From: an uncultured Oxalobacteraceae bacterium
Lineage (GTDB): Bacteria > Pseudomonadota > Gammaproteobacteria > Burkholderiales > Burkholderiaceae_D
Assembly: GCA_937996605.1 (NCBI GenBank)
Contig: CALKVB010000285.1
Span: 1-6,754 of the forward strand
Direction of reading: 5' to 3'
Length of the DNA stretch: 6,754 nucleotides
In this document: positions 1-4,957 of the stretch, one piece after another
How the letters are laid out: each line of letters begins with the position of its first letter
Position numbering within the stretch: position 1 is the first letter of the stretch
The notes under the pieces: generated by a model
Seen by the model: the letters and a program-made list of their open reading frames with translations, nothing else
Database searches by the model: none
Told to the model about the DNA's origin: nothing
Position numbers and translations under genes: made by a program

Positions 1-358
1 GCTTGCTTTTGACGATATCAACGCGATCTTGGTGGGTTCTTTGCCAGCGCTCATTTAGCTCGCCTTGCAAATCGAGCTTCCCGATGTCGGGAATATTATT
101 CATGCCATCCAAAAGTGTATTAATTCTTTCATCATCAACCGACCACATGCCTGCCGCCAAACTGGGAAGATAATTGTTTTCGATTTCCGTAAAATGGTGA
201 TTGAGTTCTTTGAGTGAGTATTGATAGCTCACGTAAGTCTGTAAAGCAGTAATGAATAGCGCGACTACGACTGAGCATAGCAAAACTAGCCACACGAATT
301 TGTGACCTAGGCTTTGGTAAGTTGCCCCTTGTTTTGGCGTGTTTGGCGATGATGTCAT
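1..358 (-). CDS. N-terminal part of a membrane-anchored sensor protein (histidine kinase or diguanylate cyclase type), cut by the window edge
   Basis: Reading leftwards from ATG at 358-356 gives 119 open codons with no stop before the window edge. Residues 1-20 are a short cytoplasmic stretch, about 21-41 (FVWLVLLCSVVVALFITALQ) form one strongly hydrophobic membrane helix, and the rest is a predicted periplasmic region. That region contains Y63-L-P-S, then A-G-M-W-S-V-D-D (69-76), then L-L-D-G-M-N-N-I-P-D-I (82-92). This pattern of tyrosine, proline, 'W..D', 'L.GM..IP.I' is common in the periplasmic input domain of proteobacterial sensor histidine kinases, hybrid kinases and GGDEF proteins. 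The output domain lies outside the window, so its class cannot be told. The start is two bases after the stop of the upstream binding-protein gene with no clear ribosome site of its own, which suggests translational coupling. The sensor probably reads a signal presented by that periplasmic protein; this is inferred from gene order. Confidence 0.72.
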   Translation of the reverse strand, partial: MTSSPNTPKQGATYQSLGHKFVWLVLLCSVVVALFITALQTYVSYQYSLKELNHHFTEIENNYLPSLAAGMWSVDDERINTLLDGMNNIPDIGKLDLQGELNERWQRTHQDRVDIVKSK

Positions 359-360
359 GT

Positions 361-1293
361 TTAAAAACCCGCTTGTACTGAAAACCACAAATGTGCTTGG
401 TCTAGAGGCGTTTCATCGGGTAAATTGGGATTACTTAATTTTATGATCTGCCTTTGCGCTAATTTTGCTTTGTTGATGATTTCACCAAAGTGCTGGTGAA
501 AGAGCTTGCGCATACTTCCATCTTGAATCGCTTTGAGAAGGCCCTTTTCGATTGCAGCCGCCAACTCAGGTTTACTTTTGGACACAAAAAAATAAAGTGG
601 CGCAGGGTAGTTTAGTACCCATTTCGGTGCCACGCTAAAGCTTTTATCTGAATGTTGTTGTATCTCTTCGTCGATTTCAGTGATTGAACGTGGAAAATAA
701 ATGATGCGGTGGCGCTGTAGCATCTCAAATAGTCCTTGATAGCTTGAACTTGGGCTTACCTTAAAGTGATTGGCAAGTAAGACAGGATAGTCAGGCCAAT
801 CGTGGCCTTGCCCAGAGCGCAAATTTTTCAGTTGTTCAACAGAGTGAATTTGGTCAAAAAACTGGGTATCGGATTGGTTAATCAGCAGTAGGCGCCATCC
901 GAGGAGGCCACGGTCAATCGGAATTCGAATCGGCAGAAGATTTTTTTCGCGTTCACGGTCAGTGAATGTCCAAACAACATCAAGTTCTTTATTGAGTTGA
1001 ACGTGTCTAAGCGTTCGCCACTGTGGCATGTTGTGTTTGCTTGGAGTCGCTTCGTATGGCTTGCCTGATTTTTCAAGTGCGAGGCGTAATAAAGCAATCG
1101 GATAGTGACCACGTTTGTCGGTTGCCATCGAGGCAGCCCAAGCATAAATAACTGCTTCTTTTGAGTTGTGATTGTCTGTGGTTGTAGGGCTTAATGTTTT
1201 GGCTCGCGCAGAGCAATGTGTCGCAGGCAAATAAAGTGTCGCGACTATTGCTAGGACGCCGATGTAGGAGTTGCGATAGAACTGTTTTGTCAT
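361..1293 (-). CDS. Periplasmic solute-binding-protein-like protein (family 3 type), probable partner of the downstream sensor
   Basis: The 310-residue product starts with a Sec signal peptide: MTKQFYRNSY, a hydrophobic core at about 10-23, and a possible signal peptidase I site after S-A-R-A (28-31). The mature part resembles family 3 solute-binding proteins but belongs to a poorly described branch. That branch has 'RGHYPIALLRLALEKSG' (61-77), a 'DVVWTFTDREREKNLLPIRIPIDRGLLGWRLLLI' block (105-138) and a C-terminal helix pair ending in 'MRKLFHQHFG' (261-270), similar to the usual end of the second lobe. Proteins of this look are often annotated as ABC transporter substrate-binding proteins. 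Here no permease or ATPase gene is visible, and the next gene, two bases away, is a membrane sensor. A ligand-sensing role in the periplasm is therefore more likely than transport. The cysteine at 27 (THC) does not sit in a good lipobox, so a lipoprotein is unlikely. ATG at 1293 is the only start that keeps the signal peptide; no strong Shine-Dalgarno precedes it. Ligand unknown. Confidence 0.82.
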   Translation of the reverse strand: MTKQFYRNSYIGVLAIVATLYLPATHCSARAKTLSPTTTDNHNSKEAVIYAWAASMATDKRGHYPIALLRLALEKSGKPYEATPSKHNMPQWRTLRHVQLNKELDVVWTFTDREREKNLLPIRIPIDRGLLGWRLLLINQSDTQFFDQIHSVEQLKNLRSGQGHDWPDYPVLLANHFKVSPSSSYQGLFEMLQRHRIIYFPRSITEIDEEIQQHSDKSFSVAPKWVLNYPAPLYFFVSKSKPELAAAIEKGLLKAIQDGSMRKLFHQHFGEIINKAKLAQRQIIKLSNPNLPDETPLDQAHLWFSVQAGF

Positions 1294-1375
1294 AAACGTA
1301 GAAGCAGTTTGCTCGCTCGATGTGGCTTTATGTTTTGAGATCGCGACAATCTGACCGATATGCTGGGCGGTCCCC

Positions 1376-1395
1376 TTAATCTTCGTGAGGATTAA
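1376..1395. promoter_or_regulatory. Palindrome overlapping the -10 box, candidate operator
   Basis: The arms TTAATC (1376-1381) and GATTAA (1390-1395) are perfect inverted copies around an 8-base centre. Inside them one T.G and one T-A pair extend the match to eight positions with a 4-base loop. On the minus strand the palindrome covers most of the proposed -10 box (1391-1396) and the expected transcription start of the binding-protein/sensor unit. That is where a repressor would sit, or where the nascent RNA could fold at its 5' end. The overlap is seen; the regulatory role is inferred. Confidence 0.35.
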
Positions 1396-1418
1396 ATCAC
1401 ACTTTTACTTAATGTCAA
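1391..1418 (-). promoter_or_regulatory. Sigma70-type promoter for the binding-protein/sensor unit
   Basis: On the minus strand a perfect -35 box TTGACA (1418-1413) is followed by a 16-base spacer and a -10 box TTTAAT (1396-1391), five of six matches to consensus. It points towards the gene starting at 1293 and predicts a leader of roughly 90 bases. Upstream lie short A/T tracts (on the plus strand A-runs at 1450-1453, 1456-1459, 1464-1468 and 1474-1477) that could act as an UP-like or bent region. A small palindrome GTTCA-T-TGAAC (1430-1440) lies about 12 bases upstream of the -35 box. Confidence 0.6.
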
Positions 1419-1789
1419 ATACCATTTACGTTCATTGAACCAAATTTACAAAAGCAAAATAGCAAAAACTCACAAAACCCGCACTCCAAGAAATAACCTC
1501 TTCGTGGCACTAGAGATGGGTGTCATTGGTTTTCTCAAGGAGAGTGAATTTCACCTCGTAGGCCACACTTCCTAGTGCTGGATGTCGATTTGAAGATTGA
1601 TACAGAAAGTTTCATCTTGACTATTTGCGGCCTTTGAGAACAACGAGGCGTCGCTCTTTCCATTTCACCCCAAACTCAACCCACTTCGCCACTTTGTTGT
1701 TTCACACCAAGGTCGATCTCATTATCATCCTCATCTGGTAAGACTATTCTAATATTGAGCTGAGGCTGGTGTAGCGCGGGGACGCGATG
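1419..1789. other. Non-coding gap between divergent genes
   Basis: About 370 bases lie between the minus-strand promoter and the ribosome site of the acyltransferase gene. The left part (1440-1480) is A-rich with four short A-tracts. The middle (1510-1701) holds a possible decayed coding remnant, listed separately. No convincing plus-strand promoter was found for the acyltransferase; TATTCT/TAATAT-like hexamers near 1746-1756 have no good -35 partner. No tRNA-like structure, CRISPR repeat or clear terminator is visible. Confidence 0.5.
1510..1701 (-). pseudogene. Possible decayed minus-strand coding remnant (transposase-tail-like)
   Basis: On the minus strand, two open stretches lie in the same frame, separated by two stop codons (1623-1621 and 1614-1612). 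The first (1701-1624) reads NNKVAKWVEFGVKWKERRLV followed by VLKGRK. The second (1611-1513) is 33 residues with 'YQSSNRHPALGSVAYEVKF' in its middle and ends at a stop at 1512-1510. The 'NRHPALG....(Y)E..F' pattern loosely resembles the C-terminal end of IS3-family transposases (typically Y-N-x-x-R-x-H-x-x-L-G-x-x-S-P-x-x-F-E). No inverted repeats or target duplication could be delimited. This may be chance; it is listed because it is the only protein-like signal in the long gap. Confidence 0.18.
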
Positions 1790-1796
1790 AAAGGGA
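1790..1796 (+). promoter_or_regulatory. Ribosome binding site that decides the acyltransferase start
   Basis: AAAGGGA at 1790-1796 lies seven bases before ATG 1804 but only one base before the in-frame GTG at 1798. The ATG is therefore the better start. Confidence 0.6.
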
Positions 1797-1803
1797 CGTG
1801 ATA

Positions 1804-2934
1804 ATGAATGCTTTAGTGCAGAACCGTAGTGACTTCTTGGATCGCATACGTGTGTTGTTGACAGCGTTGGTGATTCTTCATCATACCGCCATCATGTATG
1901 GCGCAGATGGCGGTTGGTATTTAAGATATAAGGCCAGTGGCGTTGCATCGGCTTTGCCTTTGACTTTGTTCTGCGCGATCAATCAATCTTTTTTTATGGG
2001 CATGTTTTTCTTGCTGGCGGGTTACTTTAGTACGCGATCCTTAGCGCACAAAGGCGCGTGGCAATTTATCCTTGATCGGCTCTTGCGTTTAGGCTTACCG
2101 ACCTTGTTCTTCGGATTCATTCTCGGCCCACTCACCATTGCATTGGCTGAGGCCGGCCCTGATCAATCGTGGCGTGCACTGTGGTGGTACCTCGTGACGC
2201 ACCTGAGCTTTAATATCGGTCCTTTATGGTTTGCATATGCTCTGTTGATTTTCTCAGTGATTTTTGTCGCATTGCGTTCCTTGTTTCCGAATTTTTCTTG
2301 GCGTGTGTCTGGCGCTGTCTTACAACATCGCTGGATAGCGCTGTTCGCCGTGGTTTGGGGTCTAGCCGCATTTATCTTGAGACTATGGGTGCCAACAGGG
2401 CAGGATGTGTTCATGTTACAGCTAGGTTATTTTGCGTCTTACTTGCTTTTGTTTTTCTTCGGATGTGCCGCAGCGCAAGAGCGTGTGCTTGAAAAGATTG
2501 AAAAGGCTGTGGCCTTACCTTGGGGCTGTATCAGTTTGCTGACTATCCCTAGCCTTTTTATTTACGCGATTTTAGCGGGCGCATTGCGCGGTGTACCCTT
2601 TCATACGAACGGTGGGTGGTCAATGCCAGCATTTGCTTATGCCATGTGGGAACCCTTCGTCGCCTGCGGCATTATGCTGTTGTTGCTGTGGCGCTTTCGC
2701 GTGGCATCGCATGTGAGTTCGGCATGGAGGGCCGTTGCGCCATTGTGCTACGCCGCGTTTATCATTCATGCGCCAGTCGTCGTGGCCTTCGGCGTCGTCC
2801 TAAAACCTTTGCAACAAGAACTCGGTGCGAGCTCCTTGCTGATGTTTGGTATCACTGGATTGGCGAGTGTGCTGTTGAGTTTTGCCTTGGCCGCCGTGGC
2901 CTTGAAACTGCCAATTTTGAAGCGGATACTGTAG
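1804..2934 (+). CDS. Acyltransferase 3 family integral membrane protein
   Basis: The 376-residue protein is very hydrophobic, with about ten membrane helices. It shows the family's ordered signatures. The N-terminus has 'FLDRIRVLLTALVILHHTAIMYG' (11-33), with the paired histidines H26-H27 thought to serve acyl transfer. Next come 'FFLLAGYFSTRSL' (68-80), 'DRLLRLGLP' (91-99), 'GPLWFAYALL' (139-148) and a late 'YAAFIIHAPV' (316-325) with H322, a counterpart of the usual Y-x-x-Y/F-x-x-H-x-P motif. Members move acyl groups (acetyl, succinyl and others) across or at the inner membrane onto sugars, glucans, lipopolysaccharide or small molecules. The relatives closest in style are the OpgC/MdoC-like and uncharacterised 'acyltransferase family' proteins. 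The length is normal for the membrane domain alone, with no fused SGNH domain. An in-frame GTG at 1798 would add two residues but is too close to the ribosome site. The gene is alone on its strand, divergent from the sensor unit and convergent with the halogenase, so context does not tell the substrate. Confidence 0.88.
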   Translation: MNALVQNRSDFLDRIRVLLTALVILHHTAIMYGADGGWYLRYKASGVASALPLTLFCAINQSFFMGMFFLLAGYFSTRSLAHKGAWQFILDRLLRLGLPTLFFGFILGPLTIALAEAGPDQSWRALWWYLVTHLSFNIGPLWFAYALLIFSVIFVALRSLFPNFSWRVSGAVLQHRWIALFAVVWGLAAFILRLWVPTGQDVFMLQLGYFASYLLLFFFGCAAAQERVLEKIEKAVALPWGCISLLTIPSLFIYAILAGALRGVPFHTNGGWSMPAFAYAMWEPFVACGIMLLLLWRFRVASHVSSAWRAVAPLCYAAFIIHAPVVVAFGVVLKPLQQELGASSLLMFGITGLASVLLSFALAAVALKLPILKRIL

Positions 2935-3015
2935 CTTGATCTGTAGTCGGTCGATTTGTTTTGCATGCGTTGACGACGATGCGATGGCGAGACACGCAAG
3001 TGAGTTGCATTTCAA

Positions 3016-3032
3016 AGCTCAAATTTTGAGTT
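3016..3032. terminator. Weak hairpin between convergent genes
   Basis: CTCAA (3018-3022) and TTGAG (3026-3030) pair around a 3-base loop and can be extended by a G.T and an A-T pair. No T-tract follows on either strand. It is the only candidate transcription stop in the 161-base gap between the acyltransferase and halogenase stop codons; the support is poor. Confidence 0.2.
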
Positions 3033-3095
3033 CATCTTAGTGCAGCCCTCATCATTGCTAGTATGGGGGCGATGCCTCTTTTAGTCACGAATGAT

Positions 3096-4622
3096 TCAAG
3101 TGGCCTGCCAATAACGCTGCACCCACTGCTCATGTGTCGGCATGGAAGCGCTCGCATGTAGCAACATATCTCGCATGCCATCGACCTGTTCGAATAATTT
3201 GTGCTCTGGCATTTCATCGACGATAGGGTGGTAGGCTTGTGGCATGATGCCTTGGCCTAACATGACTTGTACCCAGCTTGGCAAAGCAAAGAAATCTTCG
3301 CCGTTGCGGAAATAGCGACCATCGGTGCGAAAGAGCTTAATCGTTTCGCGCAAGCTGTCGGGTATCTCCATGGTTCGACAGTAGTTCCAAAACGGGCTGT
3401 CGTTGCGTTGGGTGGCGTGGTAATGCAAGATTAAGAAGTCACGCACACGTTCATATTCAAACGCGGTTTCGGCGTTGTAGCGTTGGCGCAGCACTGGGTC
3501 TATCGCCTGATGTGGAAATAAGCTCAGCAAACGCGTAATGCCGGTTTGTGCGAGATAGATACTGGTCGATTCTAAAGGTTCGAGAAAGCCGCCGGCCAAG
3601 CCGATGGCCACGACATTCTTATTCCAAAATTGTTTGCGCATACCAGTGGTAAAACGGAGTAAGCGTGGTTCTGCCAAAGCTTTGCCATCGAGGTTTGCTA
3701 GTAAGGTCGCACAGGCCTCGTCGTCGCTGAGGTATTGACTTGAATAGACATAGCCATTGCCGACCCGGTGTTGCAGAGGAATGCGCCATTGCCAGCCGGC
3801 GGCTTGCGCTGTGGCACGGGTGTAAGGTGTAAGTGGTGTCACGCTTTCACTCGCGACAGCTTGGGCGCGATCACATGGTAGCCAATGACTCCAATCGTGG
3901 TAACCAGTCTTCAGGGTCTGCTCGATCAAGAGGCCGTGAAAACCTGAACAATCGATAAAGAGGTCGCCCTCAACCAGTTTGCCATTGTCTAACACCAGTG
4001 ATGCTATCCAAGCATCGCAGTCGTCCTTCCCTTGCTTGGCGTGCTGTTTGACTTCGATGACCCTACCTTCGATGCGCTGTACGCCACGACTCTCCGCTAC
4101 CTCACGTAAGAAACGCGCGTAAAGTGTGGCGTCGAAGTGATAGGCGTAGGCGATATCGGCAAACGGAGAGTCTGGCGCGGCTTTGTGGTCACGTGGTACA
4201 AATTTATGGCGTGCTGCCATCACGGTTTGGGGTGAATAGTCGCCTATCGGTGCAGCGCGACCCGCCAAAAATAGTTTTAACCAAAATTGGTGAAAGGGCA
4301 GTGGTCCGATGGAGCGACCGATGGCACCGAAGCCGTGAATATAGCTATCGCCGAGCTTACCCCAGTCCTTGAATTGAATACCAAGTTTCGCAGTCGCTTG
4401 CGTGCGGCGGATAAATTCGATTTCATCAATACCTAGCCACTGACCATTGAATTGGCGTATGTGCGGCACGCTGGCTTCACCTACGCCAACAATTCCGATT
4501 TCTTCGGACTCCACCAAACGAATACAGCTGCCTTTGCCGAGGTAAGTAGCCAGTGTCGCGGCTGCCATCCAGCCAGCACTGCCGCCGCCAACGATAGTGA
4601 TATTCTTGATACGCTGATTCAT
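3096..4622 (-). CDS. Flavin-dependent halogenase family protein ('tryptophan 7-halogenase' family)
   Basis: The complete 508-aa protein has the family's full signature set. The FAD-binding loop is G12-G-G-S-A-G-W18. 'GVGEASVP' spans 46-53. A lysine at residue 79 sits in 'ATAKLGIQF', aligning by eye with catalytic Lys79 of PrnA. 'IDCSGF' lies at 223-228, the halogenase-defining WxWxIP appears as W277-Q-W-R-I-P282, and 'EPLEST' at 348-353 places the second catalytic acid at E351. Such enzymes use FADH2 (from a separate reductase), O2 and chloride or bromide to make HOX and halogenate an electron-rich substrate. Free tryptophan need not be the substrate: many homologues beside TonB-dependent receptors have unknown targets, and the receptor-linked enzyme BrvH prefers bromide and indole. 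ATG 4622 is chosen because the FAD loop starts at residue 12 as usual and GGA lies six bases upstream. Upstream in-frame starts add 63 residues unlike the family. The receptor gene lies 334 bases upstream; no flavin reductase is visible. Confidence 0.93.
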   Translation of the reverse strand: MNQRIKNITIVGGGSAGWMAAATLATYLGKGSCIRLVESEEIGIVGVGEASVPHIRQFNGQWLGIDEIEFIRRTQATAKLGIQFKDWGKLGDSYIHGFGAIGRSIGPLPFHQFWLKLFLAGRAAPIGDYSPQTVMAARHKFVPRDHKAAPDSPFADIAYAYHFDATLYARFLREVAESRGVQRIEGRVIEVKQHAKQGKDDCDAWIASLVLDNGKLVEGDLFIDCSGFHGLLIEQTLKTGYHDWSHWLPCDRAQAVASESVTPLTPYTRATAQAAGWQWRIPLQHRVGNGYVYSSQYLSDDEACATLLANLDGKALAEPRLLRFTTGMRKQFWNKNVVAIGLAGGFLEPLESTSIYLAQTGITRLLSLFPHQAIDPVLRQRYNAETAFEYERVRDFLILHYHATQRNDSPFWNYCRTMEIPDSLRETIKLFRTDGRYFRNGEDFFALPSWVQVMLGQGIMPQAYHPIVDEMPEHKLFEQVDGMRDMLLHASASMPTHEQWVQRYWQAT

Positions 4623-4872
4623 AGTTGGTTCCGATGTTTTCTGTTGCAGTCTTGCGCTGTGCCAGCTTGTGTTAATCGCTTTGTGGCTCCGCACTAGCAG
4701 GAGAGGTCTGGGCTTGGGGGCAGTTTGTGTTGTGGCAGTGTTTCGGCGCGGCCGCCATCGTGCTACTAGACGCGCTTCCTGTGGGGGGATATTGAAAACA
4801 CTGTTGAGCAAAACGACGCTGCTTCCAAACCTCTCCTGTTAATGTTGAAGACTGGACTAAGTTGCTTATGTC
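4623..4872 (-). other. Leader region of the halogenase gene
   Basis: About 250 bases separate the terminator's T-run from the halogenase ATG. Open frames cross the region (an N-terminal extension of the halogenase frame and an 83-codon frame that runs through the terminator hairpin). Neither looks like a known protein and both are judged non-coding. A TTGACA hexamer on the minus strand (4874-4869) lies just after the terminator's T-run, but no good -10 box follows at 16-18 bases. A promoter here is possible but not shown. Confidence 0.4.
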
Positions 4873-4920
4873 AAAAAATCCGACAACAGCAGCACTTCCT
4901 AATGGCTGAAGTGCTGCTGT
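4873..4920 (-). terminator. Strong hairpin terminator or attenuator downstream of the TonB-dependent receptor
   Basis: The arms ACAGCAGCACTTC (4886-4898) and GAAGTGCTGCTGT (4908-4920) form a perfect 13-bp stem with a 9-base loop. On the minus strand the stem is followed by TGTCGGA and then six T (4878-4873). The T-run begins seven bases after the perfect stem. Re-pairing GACA with TGTC through a small bulge would bring the stem closer to it. The hairpin lies 37 bases past the receptor's stop codon and is oriented to stop transcription before the halogenase gene, completely or in part. Confidence 0.75.
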
Positions 4921-4929
4921 CATCTTGCG

Positions 4930-4957
4930 TAAGACTTGTCGATTAAGACTTGTCGCT
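4930..4957. repeat. Tandem 14-bp direct repeat over the receptor stop codon
   Basis: TAAGACTTGTCGAT (4930-4943) is followed directly by TAAGACTTGTCGCT (4944-4957), differing at one base. The second copy reaches the last base of the receptor's stop codon (4957-4959). It looks like a small slippage duplication in the 3' untranslated region, between the stop codon and the terminator hairpin. Confidence 0.7.

Noticed and set aside
1440..1480. Spaced CAAAA motifs as a CRISPR-like or iteron array
   Set aside because: The units are only 4-5 bases with irregular spacing (6-10 bases) and no longer conserved repeat; simple A-tracts explain them.
1798..1803. GTG start adding two residues to the acyltransferase
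   Set aside because: The AAAGGGA ribosome site ends only one base before it but sits seven bases from the ATG at 1804.
1580..1803. Open minus-strand frame reading 'IRIVLPDEDDNEIDLGVKQQ' upstream of the remnant
   Set aside because: It runs into the antisense of the acyltransferase start and ends at a stop without any recognisable family; treated as chance.
2163..2999. Several open frames on both strands within and just past the acyltransferase gene
   Set aside because: They overlap a clearly recognised gene in other frames and show no domain likeness; they are shadows.
4623..4811. 63-residue N-terminal extension of the halogenase frame from an upstream ATG
   Set aside because: The extension is Arg/Pro/Thr-rich with no family likeness. 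With the internal ATG at 4622 the FAD loop begins at residue 12 and the catalytic lysine is residue 79, as expected for this family.
4672..4923. 83-codon minus-strand open frame between receptor and halogenase
   Set aside because: Its first third is the terminator hairpin and T-run, it has no recognisable domain or good ribosome site, and its composition looks random.
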